A stretch of DNA of 64,000 bases, from NCBI RefSeq assembly GCF_036884655.1, contig NC_088349.1:44832001-44896000 (forward strand). The letters are read 5' to 3'. Origin of the DNA: Musa acuminata AAA Group (Eukaryota > Streptophyta > Magnoliopsida > Zingiberales > Musaceae). Position numbers and translations under genes: made by a program. The notes under the pieces were generated by a model, which searched no databases, was not told where the DNA came from, and saw nothing but the letters and a program-made list of their open reading frames with translations. Positions 1 through 12,547 of the stretch are shown piece after piece (position 1 is the stretch's first letter; each line of letters opens with the position of its first letter).

Positions 1-478
1 GTTGTACATTAGAACCCTATGGTTAGTTGTTGCTTACTACCTATTATTGGTTGGTTAGTATTTTAGTGTCTAGGTTGTCCCTTGCAATAGGTCTTCAAAT
101 GGAGTGTGATAAAGAGAGGTGAAATGGAAAAATCTAGGCATGAAAAGAAATTTTTTGCTAAATAAGCTTTCTAAGATCCTAATTAGACTATCTTATTTAA
201 TAGTTAGATAAATTATTTTTACCCTTAATAATAACTCCATTCTTTTGGTTATTCACCAAATTCGGTTAGTCCATTGATTCTGATCTAACTAATCTACCTT
301 AAAACAAATACGATGCCCCATCGTGAACCTGATTCCACCCTTGTAAACCTTGATCCATTGTGATGTCACCTCTCTTAGGCCATTTGCATCAAACAGTAGA
401 GTGCATTAAGCTTTTTTACCATCAGGCATGAGCTCCATCACAAGGGGGTCAATGGGTTTTTATAAGTGGGAAACATAT

Positions 479-1127
479 TGTCACGGACTTAGCTGGTTTT
501 GCTTAGGTCGTGCGGCACCTTTGCGTGCCCGTTCGGAAAGGGTTAGCCTTCCCGAAACCTCTTACGATCCCTTATGGATCTACAAGAAAGAAGACAGGTT
601 AGGGAAAACGTTTAACTCGGAATCCCACAAATAGTCATTTCACTAAACACTTGAGAGGCAATGCAAATTATAAACATAGACTTTGTAAGCTCTGAATGGT
701 CGGGCGACAAAAGATCCAAGGTGGTTCGTCGCGGCTAAAAGTTCCCACAAGTGCCCACATGACACTACTGCGAAACAAAACAGCGAACCAGCTAGCCTTA
801 GACACTATCCCAGAGGTCCATCTAGTCATGTGCCACCTGGGTAGCTCTTGGGTATTGTGCTGGTTAACACTCTGCACCACTATGCGGAGATAGAAAACTC
901 CCAAAATGGTTGTCTGGATGGTTTGTTTCTGGGCAGTTTTGCCTCTGCACGTGACTGCACATAACTTGCATTTACAAGCTTGAAACAGTCGCAGAAGCCA
1001 ATCAAAATGAGGCTGCCAAGCCTTCTGCAAGCCCTTTACATGCTGTGCAAAGCATAAACAAAACTGAAAGACACGGACATGCACAAGCATTACATTGAAC
1101 ACCTTGTTTACTGTCATGTCTATGACA
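479..1127 (-). mobile_element. Solo LTR of a Ty3/gypsy-like element, in a SPA intron
   Basis: The stretch begins TGTCACGGACTTAGCTGG and ends GTCTATGACA, so it has TG...CA termini with imperfect inverted ends. Its reverse complement aligns along its length with the + oriented LTR at 37439-37885 (shared blocks near both ends, for example ATGTCCGTGTC and GCTTTGCACAGCATGTA). No internal retrotransposon sequence or second LTR is adjacent, so it reads as a solo LTR left by LTR-LTR recombination. The flanking 4 bases are ATAT on the left and GTAT on the right, a possible 4-bp target duplication with one change. It lies in the intron before the first visible SPA exon. Open frames inside it (for example 668-1117 on the minus strand) are not genes. 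Confidence 0.75.
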
Positions 1128-1457
1128 GTATGGTGTTTTAAACTTCATAAAATTTTAGAGTACAGCAATGAGGAAATTCTGCTGCAATTCTTTGCCATTA
1201 ACCGAGCATGGTCTATTTGGTAGTTAGCATAACTGGTGTACATGTTGACAATCAAGCACAATGAGCCACTATGGGAGTTGTGAATACCATTTATTTGTTG
1301 AAGTACTACAGGGAACAAGTAGATCAGTGATCTGTAGACATACATATCTGTTGACGCTGATGATATCCATGTATGCAAATGTATGCATCTAAAAAAGTGA
1401 TGCTATTATTTCAGGCTATATATGATTATTAAACAAGTGTTGCTTCTTTTATTTCAG

Positions 1458-4400
1458 CTATTATGCTGTTTTGAAACATGGGAAGTGCAATCTGCCGCAA
1501 TGTTGGATTTACAGCATCGGATTCTTCCACGAACCTTTTTGTCAGAAAGTCCCAAGGAAGCTGGCTTCTGTCTTTGGTTGTTGCATCCTGACCCTTCTTC
1601 TCGGCCAATGTCAAGGTGAGGCCAGCCTTTGCTCTGTGGGAACATTTGAAGTCAACACTCACACACTTTGAGACATCTTGTTTCTGTTCTGTACTTTTTT
1701 ATGAGATATCTTCTCCATTTTCTCTCATCTTATACTACTCTGTCAATGTACATGCAAGTACACCTGCTGCATAAACAAAAGGGAAAATGCTTTTTTTTTC
1801 GCATAGGTTTGTGAGAAAGGTAGAAAATGCTTAACTGATTTTTTTCAGTAAAGGAAATCTCATATAGATTGTACAAAATGAAAAGAGGAAAAGCGACAGA
1901 TATTCATATCATCAGGAAGGTCCTTCCTATTCCTGGCACTGAGATTTCCTGCCATTCAGACCCTCCTGCACTGATAATGAAAATTAAATCTCCATCACAT
2001 TATTAGTTCAAAATGCTAAATTTGTTGTCCATTCACCTGATGAACAGTAGTTTGAGCAGTTTCTTCTTGAAGCCGGAGACTGATTGTTTCTGGTTGGCCT
2101 TGACCAAACTAACCCTCTTGTTCAAGATGGATATGTTTTGATTGAAACTTCAAATCTTAATCTAAATTTTGGATATCCTTTGCTGATAACATCTAACCAT
2201 GGTATCTAAGTTGAGAAAGATGTGTTATTATGTCACATTGATACAAGGTCTCATATATTCTATACCTTATCATGAGTTCATGTGATCTAAGATAGTGCGG
2301 CTTTACCTGTTCAGGGATATTATTCAAAGTGACCTGTTAAGTGAACGTAGAAATTTTCCATCATTAGATAACTCATCGGCTTTGATTGAAGAGGAAGATG
2401 CAGAAGCAGATTTGTTATTACACTTTCTCTTATCTTTGAAAGAACAAAAAAAGATGCAGGCCTCAAAACTAGAAGCACAACTTAGTTATTTAAAGGCAGA
2501 TATTGAGGAGGCTGAACGAAGGCTCATATCAAAAACACAGTTATTTTCTGATGACAGAGGTTTCCGATCAAAATTTATAGAATCATCCAGCACTTACTAT
2601 AGTGAAAAATCTGTTGGTAATGCTGGAGCAATATCCACGCTATCCAAATCAAATAAGTATGAGGAGAGGTTAATGAGGAACATTGATCAGCTTGAAAGTG
2701 CATACTTTTCCAGGTGCTCGAGGATTGGAACACCTGAATTTATTGCTGCAATGCGTTCTGACTATGATGTTCTCAAGATCCGTGATAGATGCTCCCAGCT
2801 CCTGAATGATGCTGATGAAGCAACTGATCATCTAGGAACCTTTTTTGATGGTTTATGCAAGTTTGCTCAATACAGTAAATTTGAAGTTTGTGGAAGTCTG
2901 AAGAATTTAGACATCGTCAACTCTGCAAATGTCATTTGTTCTTTGAGTTTTGACCGTGATGAAGACTATTTTGCTGCAGCTGGAGTATCAAAAAAAATTA
3001 AGATTTTCGAGTTTGGTGCTCTTTTAAATGAGAGTGTTGATGTTCATTACCCACTGATTGAAATGACTAGTGGATCCAAGCTCAGCTGTGTATGTTGGAA
3101 TGATTATATAAAGAATTATTTGGCTTCAACTGATTATGAAGGCATTGTTCAGGTCTGTTTCCTGATGAACTTGCAATTATTTACTGTTTTTGCTTATAAA
3201 GCTGTAGCAATTTCTATATTTCATTGTAATTATGATTGCAAGGTGTTGTCAGATCCTCGTATCCTACTGCATCATAATTACTATGGCTGCATTTGACTTA
3301 GCTAAATTGCTAGTTGGTGTTGCTTATGACCTCAAGTTAAAAAAGCTCACATCTATTGTAGTAATTCATTTGAGATCTTCCAAACTTTAAATGAAGGTTT
3401 TGAATACCGTACCATACCGATGTATTGAGCTTTGCTCAGTACGGTACTGCATACCAAGTAATACACCTAAAATACATATCAAACCCTCCGAAAATACTTG
3501 AAAAATAGAAGAAAAAAAAAAGTTAAGATAGGGTTTTTAAGTTAGAAATAAATATATATTTAGTATAGTTTTAGCAAAACTAATGTAAATTAGGTAAGAA
3601 TAGTGTCACACATCTTTTTCAGACTTTGAGGAGTAGTCTTTTGCAAGGTTCACAATTTCGGTCCATTCCGGATCATCTTTCTATTAATATTGAATTATCT
3701 ATGGAAAATTTTATTTGAATTGTTAGATTATTTTGCATACAACTTAAACTTTAATATTCAAATGAATTAAGTAATCACATATTTGAGAAATTTTAAGAGA
3801 GAGAGTGAAATGGATTGAAATAGGGGGGAGGAAAGGGTTTAAAAACCCTTGAGGAGGGCTCCAACGGTCAATTTGATCGTTGGAGCATTGTTACAGCTGG
3901 TAACGGTCGGTTTCGATCATTACCGCTCGGTACAGAACGATAACGGTCGATTTCAACCATTACCGACCTGTACTGAGCGGTAATGGTCGAAACCGACTGT
4001 TACCGCTCTGTACAGCCCCGTATCATCCGATACAGGGCTATATCATTGATACCGCCCGTACCGGGTGGTACATTACGGTTTTAAAAACACTGCTTTGAAG
4101 TGCAAACTGCAAACTATTACATAAGTCATTTCTCGGTGTCAATTATATACAAGTAAAGTTACATATTACCAGATAACGTATGTCTTATGATTTTTTTTAT
4201 TTTATTTTTTAAGAACAATTCCAATTTCATGTGGTATTTTAAATTCTGTTCTTCATTGCCACCATCTTCTTCTGCTTTGATGATTAACCATGAAAACCAT
4301 CCTGTTTAATTAGGTGTTGTTGCATATCATGCTAATTTGTGTAATAAAAAATAGAGGTCTATACTATTGTTTTAGGCCATGTGCTGCTCACTTGGAGCCT

Positions 4401-7400
4401 CAATATTTTTGGGCTAAATTTTGGTTTTGTTCAGAAATATAATGAAATTAATGAATTACTTACATATAGGAAGAAGCTTTGGAGGTGCATTATGTTTCTA
4501 TCCTGTCGAGTGTTGTAATTGTGAAAATAATATGTTTTGTTTACTTTCTTTGGATGAATAATGCAGTTTAAAGGTATTTAAGCATATGGACTTCAAGTTC
4601 AATGTTCGCCGAATGTGTTTCTTTTTGCAGTGCTACTTGCTAGTCATCAGAAGGTTCACACTTGGAGATACATAGGTGTGGCAGTGGTTAGGTTGGTTCA
4701 TATTGGTGGGATGATAAGAACAAATATGAATTACCTGAACCTAATCCTATCCATACAAGTTTTGAGTCAGGTTGTGTCGGGTTGATCTATTTGGTTCGAG
4801 TTAGCAAGTAGGCCATTATTTCTTTATATTCTGGGGAAAACATCCGGATCTGGTTCGATTGAATATTGCTATCATGAAATTTATGCTTGACCTGGACCAT
4901 ACCCTATGTGTTATTGGGTGGAGTTCTTGAAGACTGGACCCATAAATTAACCCATCAGCTTGTGCTGAGATTAAGGTTTGCTAAACCAACCGGTGGTCTG
5001 GTGTGTGTGTGTGTGTGTGTAGGTTAGGGTTTGGGATGCCTCGACTCCTTATGCCCGCCAGGAGGTTAGGGTTTGGGATGCCTCGACTCCTTACGCTCGC
5101 CAGGAGGTTGCACTGCCATTGTTTGCTGCTCGACGGCTCACTCTAGTATGCCTCCTCTACCTCCTCCCCCTCTTCTTCATTCTTCTTCTACCGCTTCCTT
5201 TTTCCTTTTCTTTATCTTCTTTTTCCTTTGCTTATTCTAATCATTTAATCATTGGCTCATATCCTCTCGAAAGTTAATTTCACAAACAGGACTCTAGGAA
5301 GGTGGTCTAGGTCCCTTGGGCATTCTCAGAATAGCTTGAGGATTAATCAGTCATCATAAAACAAAATGACCATCTACAAATTCTTGCTTTCCTTGAATAG
5401 ATAACAAATTTTTATATTGTCAGTAATTCCCCTATTTTCTGAATTTTCAAGTATTTGAGGTTCTTGGAGTGATTATTAATGATGATATTTCTCCATCCTG
5501 GGGTAGCCAGTGTTCAGAAGCACCTTCGGTGCTCAAGACTGAAGCCCTGCCTGACCTAGAAAATGGAAGTCATTCAAAGATGAATTTTACTTAGTCATGT
5601 AATATGCACTTTTAGTTACTGCACCTTGGTCCATGAATCCACCCCAAAGGAAAATGGAGGTTGTCTATGCTCGGTGGAGGTCATGTCATCCATACCTAAT
5701 GACCCCGTTAATAAGGTAACCACTAATAATTAGTTCTCATAACCAATACTCAAGGGTGGTGGAATTGAATATACATTAGCTCCAGATCTATTTCCTTCTA
5801 CCCTCTAGAATTATTGAAAATTGTTTTTCCACCTTATAATATTTAAAGCCTTTCAGTTTAATAGTCCATAAGCCCTCTCTGGGAATAAGAGTCACATCCT
5901 TTGCTCGATAATCTGAAATAATAAACACCCTCTTCCATTTCTGACACAAGGAATTCCTCCTGAGACTCCATACCTTACAAAGGACATCCATCAGTGAGAC
6001 ACATGCTGAAAGTAACAAAGATAACGAAGGCCCTTATGTTATTGGCTTCTCAAGGCCACAGGGATTGACATTGGTATGATCTACCATGTCTTCCCATAGT
6101 CTGAAATCATCTAGGATAAAACCTTGACTTTTGAAATTCCGATCATCTAAATACATGATGTGTGAGGCTATATGTCTTGCCTAACATGCAGAGTTGACAG
6201 CTTTCTGAGAAGGCAAGGAGTCCACAAAGAGGAGATGAGAGGAAGGAGAGGGTTGCCATCCTCTTTCAGGACACAGACACGGGAGAAAATATATAGGGAA
6301 GCCGAGCCACCAAAAGGGAGTGAAGACTTTGGTTAAGTTTTGCTCTTAGTAAAAGAATTTAAATAATGGTTCCATCGTTCCATCTTGGATTTTCTTTTCT
6401 TTTTCCATTTTGCTTACTGATTCTCTTATCCATGAATAATTACTACAGCAAAACGAATAGGTATCAATCAGGAAAATGACTAAGGTCTCATGCTTCCTCA
6501 TTTCTGTTGGTAAAAGGTCTTCAAGGTTTAGGGTTCAAGGTTTCAAGTTCAGGAGGGTTCTGAGATTCAGATTTTGGAAATAGAGATTACAATTTAGAAT
6601 TTAGGGCTTCAGGTTTCAGGGGCTTCTTGCTAAAATCTCTTTCCATTTCATTTCTTGTATCCTATAGTGATGTGATAAGCCATAATTTCAAAAGTCAATG
6701 CATTTTGAAATTTCTAGACATTAGTTTCCATGCTGATAAGCTATTATGCGGGTTTTAACCATGGACACAGCAAATATTATCAGTTTACTGATCTTTGATG
6801 TTAGGAAACTTAAACAACATTGAAGCTTAAGTTAATTTTGTTAGCTTTGTGAATCGATTAGTCTCGTTCTATTTTATGTTAATCATCTTGCTCTCTGTCT
6901 TGAGCTTACTAGTGGTTCATGATCTGTTTATAATGGTTTTCTCTAAGTATGCAATGTTGGACATAATTTAGTATCAAAGAAAAAAATGGTTTATTAGTCA
7001 ACAATGCAAAAATTCTAGTGGTTTGATTAAGCATCAATTCTATCAGGGCTGTTACGTATCATTTGTGCCCTTCCATGAAGTCTTTACTTGTTTAGCCAGA
7101 GTTCTGCTCCATGACTGTGCACTTAAATTGTACTTTACGAAACAGGTTTTACAATTTAGTGCTTTCATAATATTAAGGATCTTGTAGAGTGAGGATTTAA
7201 CTGCCATAAGGTTCTGATAGCAAAAAAGAAGGAAAAGTGATGATTAATCAGTATATATTATTTCTTATGCTTCGACAAAGTCCCTTCTGCATCCCCTCAT
7301 ATTCTCTGGTCACCCCCCTTCTCATGTTTGTTCGAAACCCTAAAACTTTATGGAACTTAGACCCTCATGTTTTTTAGTTTAGTGCCTGGACCATTGGATT

Positions 7401-10263
7401 GGCAAGAGCCTTATGCACCGAGCAACCCTTTTTACTGAACCAGTCTGGTTTGGCATTTGAACTTTTAATCCATTCAGCCTATAACAATTCTAAGACCCTA
7501 CATTTTATAATTTATGCACCAAAATTTGCTGAAACTCTATATGTTGTGTCTCAGTTTATACGTTCTTGTCCTTGTCAACACACAATTTTTGCAGATCAAA
7601 ATTAAGCTATCGTCATTTAGAAAACCTTAAAATGCTTTGTTTTTTGGCAGAAAAATTCTTTGTTTGTTACTAAGGTAGGTTATTGATGAATAAACTTGTC
7701 CTTGAAAATTCCAAGCTATTTGCATGTATGAAATTATTGATACTCACAGCATTTTTGGTCCTGTAGACAGACATGTACTCACTCTGTTTCTTGTTCTTTG
7801 TTTGTATCCTCTACTTCTATTATCATGGAATTTCCTTTCTGTCAAACTATACTTGCAATCCTTTCTAAGTTTTCTTCAAAGGCTATGTGATTTGATTGTG
7901 GCATTACATGCAGTTGTGGGATGCAAGCACCGGGCAAGGATTCACAAAGTTTGCTGAGCATAAAAGACGAGCATGGTCTGTCAATTTCTCGGTTTTGGAT
8001 CCAACTATGTTGGCCAGTGGAAGTGATGACTGTACTGTGAAAATATGGAGTATCAATGAAGTAAGCTTTCTGAATAAATGTCTGAACCCAAGCATTAGGC
8101 ATCTGAAAACTTAACTGAAAATATCAAGTATAGAAACAGATATCTGTAAGCACATAATATGTGATAATTACAAAAATGTGTTGTGTGTTTGTTTTACTCT
8201 AGCAGCGACTGATGTTATATTTGTATATGGCAGAAAGGTTCTATTGACACTATCAGGAATGTGGCCAATGTGTGTTGTGTCCAGCTTTCACACTCGTCTC
8301 ATCTCTTGGCTTTTGGCTCTGCCGATTACAAAATTTACTGTTATGATCTAAGGAACACTAGAATTCCCTGGTGTACTCTGTCTGGACATGGAAAGGCCAT
8401 CAGCTACGTGAAATTCTTAGACTCGGAAACAATTGTTTCGGCATCAACCGACAACACCCTTAAGCTTTGGGATCTCAAGAGAACAAACCCAAGTGGCTTA
8501 TCCACCAATGCTTGCAGCCTAACTTTAAGTGGTCATACAAATGAGAAGGTATGCTTCATCATTATTTCCATCTTTAACTGCCTAAAACACTATGTACCAA
8601 TGACGATCATAGTTGCAATTTGATATTTATCATGTTCTCTGCAGAACTTTGTTGGCTTGTCTGTTTGTGACGGGTATATATTGTGTGGTTCAGAGACAAA
8701 TGAAGTAAGTTGCATTTTGGTTGCATTTTTCTTATGAAAAATTTCCCCTTATTGTTCTATATTATTAAGCAAGAAGAGAGAATATATAATTTTTTATTTC
8801 AGAAATATGAAGTTCCAAAACTCTAGGCTTTGTGCATCCTGGAAAAGGGTTTTGGTTTAACTGTTGCAAGTTCATTATCCCATTCCCACATTCAAATGTG
8901 GTGATTACTTAATTATGATTTTTGTGCATCACAAAAAGGTTATTTGCTTATGATAGCTTGTTTTTTCTGGTTCAGCATATTGGACATGCTTTTATTTGAC
9001 ATGTTGTAATATATACTTATTACAGGTATGATTTAAATGTGTTATTAGGGTTTCACAAATAGTTGTCCAGCTATACATGAACTACTGTATATGAAGTTCA
9101 TGAACTACTACTGTATATGAAGTTGTACATGTGATTTTGTATTCACTTATCTCCTATTTATGGATATTCCAACTGGAGGATGAATCTCGAGTGAAAGAGC
9201 CTAGCAAGAACTATCAACTAAAGCACCAAATTTGCTGACCCTGGTGCCCCTCTCAATTAGCCATTATAGTGATGTATGTTGATATTCTTCCCATAGGAGC
9301 TGTTTGATGTTAGGGAATTTAAATTTGTACCTAAAGGCAGAGACTTCTTAAAAGTAGGATCTCAGTTCCTGAATCTTGTACATTTGTTAATTTAGATGGA
9401 AGTCACTTATGCCGAACTCAAGTATTTTTACTTCCTCTGTTTATATGGCTTCACTTTCTTTTGATGCACTTCCTCCACTTCTTTCTTATCAAAACTTCTG
9501 CTGATTGTTTAACTGAAAGTAATTGGATTATTTTCCTCCCTGGAAGTGGAGGGCAACATTACCTCTCATTAGTAATTATAGGTGTAAAGGAAACATATAA
9601 CAACAACAATAACAAAATCGTAAGTCCCAACTATTTGGGATCAGCAACATGGATCTATTTGGTGTTATATAAAAGAAACATAAAGGTAAAATTATTTTTT
9701 AACTGGCAACACTTGTTAGTTCCTTGATTTTGACTTTGGCCTCTTAGGGTGATGTCTTTTTTGGGGAAATTGGTGGAATAGAGGGAATATACTTCGTAAG
9801 TCTTTCACCTTAAGTAAATCAAACTGTGAAAATACTTTTGACTTTTCACTTAATGCAAACCAAACAGCCAGTTGGTGTAGATCGCAAGAACACAGCAAAA
9901 TTTGGAGAAGAATATGTTCTACGTTGATTCGTCCTGATCACATATTATGTGCTTCTCTTTCTTTACTAGTTGGCTGTCCAATGTCCTGTCTGTAATGTTG
10001 TTCTGGCTTCTGCTTACTATAAGACACTCTACTAATTGGCTGTCTAATTTCTTTTCTGTAATTTCCTCCAGGTTTATGCTTACTATAAGACATTTCCCAT
10101 GCCAATGACTTCTCACAAGTTTGGATCCATTGATCCAAATACGGGACAAGAGACGAGCGATGATGATGGACAGTTTGTCTCAAGTGTCTGTTGGAGAGGG
10201 AAGTCAGATATGGTTATTGCTGCAAATTCCACAGGAAGAATAAAAGTGTTGCAGCTGGTTTAA
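1458..10263 (+). CDS. SPA: SPA-family WD40 protein (SUPPRESSOR OF PHYA-105), 3' part
   Basis: SPA proteins act in the nucleus with the COP1 E3 ligase and CUL4-DDB1 to degrade light-signalling factors; this is family knowledge. Six exons are read: 1458-1615, 2315-3152, 7914-8060, 8234-8548, 8645-8704 and 10072-10263, all GT-AG and in phase, giving about 570 residues and a TAA stop. The first exon encodes the end of the kinase-like domain ([24 protein letters not shown]). The second has an acidic segment, a coiled coil ([29 protein letters not shown]) and the first WD blades. Later exons carry WD repeats such as [13 protein letters not shown] and [15 protein letters not shown]. The blade with IYCYDLRN resembles a DDB1-binding WDXR motif. 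The N-terminus and most of the kinase-like domain must lie left of base 1, because no exon for the preceding segment is visible in 1-1457. Introns are 698, 4761, 173, 96 and 1367 bp. SPA3/4 versus SPA1/2 type cannot be decided from this part. Confidence 0.92.
3393..4092. mobile_element. Short non-autonomous hAT derivative (MITE-like)
   Basis: This 700-bp insert lies in the 4.8-kb SPA intron. The left end GAAGGTTTTGAATACCG and the reverse complement of the right end CAGTGTTTTTAAAACCG form an imperfect inverted repeat. Flanking 8-mers CTTTAAAT (3385-3392) and CTTTGAAG (4093-4100) agree at 6 of 8 positions, as for an old hAT target duplication. Its left half matches 33840-34220 and its right half matches about 42890-43260, which are the two ends of the large hAT element in the TH1 intron. 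It therefore looks like an internal-deletion derivative. The subterminal region is rich in repeated TACCG and CGGTA words in both directions. It has no coding capacity. Confidence 0.75.
5021..5104. repeat. 42-bp tandem duplication in SPA intron
   Basis: Two nearly identical 42-bp units (5021-5062 and 5063-5104), each starting AGGTTAGGGTTTGGGATGCC, directly follow a (TG)n run at about 5000-5020. Only a few bases differ between units. The rest of this intron (3153-7913), apart from the hAT derivative, holds AT-rich sequence in which I recognise nothing. Confidence 0.85.
9598..9665. repeat. SINE-like fragment (AACAACAA...CCCAACTATTTGGG motif)
   Basis: AACAACAACAATAACAAAA is followed by a GTCCCAACTATTTGGGATC segment ending in an ATGGATC word. 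A second diverged copy occurs at about 59131-59200 in a TIMELESS intron. This composite motif is common as a dispersed repeat tail in plant genomes and resembles the end of SINE families such as Au; that assignment is from memory and tentative. It lies in the last SPA intron. Confidence 0.4.
9970..10101 (+). repeat. 66-bp tandem duplication across the last SPA splice acceptor
   Basis: Unit 1 (9970-10035) and unit 2 (10036-10101) align with a 66-bp period. Shared blocks are TTGGCTGTC, TCTGTAAT and TGCTTACTATAAGACA. Unit 2 contains the functional acceptor (CAG at 10069-10071) and the first 30 bases of the last exon. At the equivalent place unit 1 has CTG (10003-10005), so it is a dead copy of the acceptor and exon start. 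Confidence 0.85.
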
Positions 10264-10654
10264 GAAAAGTTGCAGGTAGCAATGAGCTGGCAGTCTCAAA
10301 ACATTGGTGATGCTTATATGACAAATTATGTGTGGTTTCCTCACCTGGCGCCAATCTCAAAACTGAGATCAGGTACCAAAGCTTCAGATGAGAAATAAAT
10401 TCTAAGCTGTGCGGACCCAGTACTCCTGAGATTTAGGTACCAATTACCCTTAAAGAACTTCCACAGTTGAGCTTTTACCCAAAGTGTTTTGGTTTTAGAA
10501 GACAATTTGTTGCATGACCAGGAGATTGCAACTGTCATCATCAACCAAGCCCGGAGTTGGATCCTCGGTAATTTTTCTTTCCACTATAAGTTTCCTCCTA
10601 AGCGGATAATTCAAGATCAAGATTATTAGATGAATCAGATGATATACTTTTGAT

Positions 10655-10686
<32 letters not shown>

Positions 10687-12547
10687 ATTGTGGATGACAG
10701 GCACAATCAATTGATTGATGGACACAAAGTGGCCGCCATTAGAGTATTCCAAAGTTCGAATGCTCTGTAAGGCTGGCTGTCGATAGTAGGTTATTGCTTA
10801 TGCTGGGGGAGGCACATTCCTTGCTCTTTTGAGTGGGAATGAGGGTGTATAAGATTGTGTGTTTTCTGAGAATTTTGTACATTGTGTACTATAATTAACT
10901 GCTAGTGATTCTTTCTTACAGAATATAAGGTTAGATGAAAACGGGATATAGAAAACCCATTGTGCTGTATCTAATGGAACAGTTTTGATGTTCTACTACG
11001 TGGATGACATTGTAGGCAATATTCGAGTTCTGATTAAGAATCATGTTTACTGATGACAGTCTCTTGTTGTAGAAATATCTACAAAAAGCAGCACCTCATT
11101 TTTTTTTTTTTTTTCGTGGGAAATGTAAAGGTCTGATATGGTGAGTCTGTTGGCATTTCATTTTTCAGATGAAGAAGATACATCAAATCCTATAATCTTG
11201 TTCTTGCCCAAAGCAAAATGATGTATGATCTATAGACTTTCTCTTACCTCTTTGGTACACCATTTTATTCTGAAAAGCTGCTAAATAAATTAGAATAGAT
11301 TCATATGAATCTCAAGAACGGGCTAGAAAATTCAATGTGGATTCTGCTATCGCTGCCTTGCCATTTCTGATGTGTCCCATCATGCTTTGTTTCTTCTCTG
11401 ATGTGCTTTCTGCTGCTACTTGTATTCCATGGTATTTTGGCCTTTTCTGATGTGTCCCATGCTACTTCATCTTTTCTCTGTTTTTTATCCCACTGTGTAA
11501 ATAGATTGAAGTGCAATGAGCTTTTGGATTTGATTTGGATTATGCTTTTAAAAATTAAGATAAATAACATTACCTTCTACAAAACCTCGGGAACCAAATA
11601 TCAAGCTAATGGAAGAGAGATATTACATGGTCCACATTAAAGCAGAAGGGAAGAGATATAGCAGCAAGTCTACTTTGTAGAAGATAAAAAGTTCTCTTGG
11701 AGGAAATCTGTCATTAATTCTCGAGCTAGTAATTTACAATCTGGCAAATGGAGAAGTTGCACAGCTGATGCCACCGATGCAGTGCAGTCAAAGTAATAAT
11801 CAAACACCAAGAACATAACACCTCAGTAAATGACATCTGCAAGTTTCAGTTCCAGTCAAAATTCACTGGGGCTTGTAAAACAATGATTTGCTAAACGGTG
11901 CATTTCAATCTGGACAGTTCACTACCATAAACAAAGCAGCTAGAAATTGGTAGGTTATTAGACGATCAATTGATGTTTTTGATCAGTGTAGCAGTATTAC
12001 AATCCATCAGTACAACAATAATTGTTTGGGCTGGGATGACCAAACCAATTGATGTCTTGGATCAGTGTAGTAGTCTTACAATGCATCAGTACAACAATAA
12101 TTGTTTGTGCTGCGATGACCAACCAGTCAAAATTTTCACAGAAGTGTTTCGGTATAGTAAATGAGACTGATGCACAAAAATAAATCTGAAAAGATAAAAA
12201 GTATTTGCCTCTTGGTGTGCAACCTCCAACGGTTGTGTTCCATGCCAGATAACCGAACAGCGATTATATTTTTGTGACAAAATTGGATGAACACTTGATG
12301 AAAGCAAAAGCACGATCCAATGGCAATTATTTGATATTGTGGTTGATATTCCTTCAAAACCTATCTATCTATGTAAGGCCAAAAGCAACCATCATTGCAG
12401 CCCCACTTTGAATGCTGAAACAAAATGACTGACTTCAACACTTCCAACTGCATTAAGCCTTCATTGCTTCGTGTGCCGACAGTGTAGAAGCACCATCCAA
12501 GATAAGATACAGAGAGGTGGTCTTCCATGTCTGACAACATTGCTTTT
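10264..12547. other. Convergent intergenic region between SPA and the carrier gene
   Basis: This 2.3-kb interval holds the 3' ends of two convergent genes. It is AT-rich, with a (TA)n run at about 10656-10678 and a T tract at about 11099-11114. A diverged tandem duplication sits at 11967-12124. I see no additional gene or RNA in it. Presumably both 3' UTRs lie here, but polyadenylation sites cannot be fixed from sequence alone. Confidence 0.6.
11967..12124. repeat. 79-bp tandem duplication
   Basis: Two diverged units with a 79-bp period (starting at 11967 and 12046) share CAATTGATGT, GATCAGTGTAG and CATCAGTACAACAATAATTG. It lies downstream of both convergent genes. Confidence 0.8.

Noticed and set aside
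668..1117. 149-residue minus-strand frame
   Set aside because: It lies wholly inside a solo LTR and matches nothing but the homologous LTR.
1..1457. A further SPA exon left of 1458
   Set aside because: No segment encoding the kinase-like YSLGVLLFE-type stretch was found; the region holds the solo LTR and AT-rich intron.
5021..5104. Interstitial telomere repeat (TTAGGG/TTTGGG words)
   Set aside because: The words occur once per 42-bp unit; there is no run of the plant telomere heptamer.
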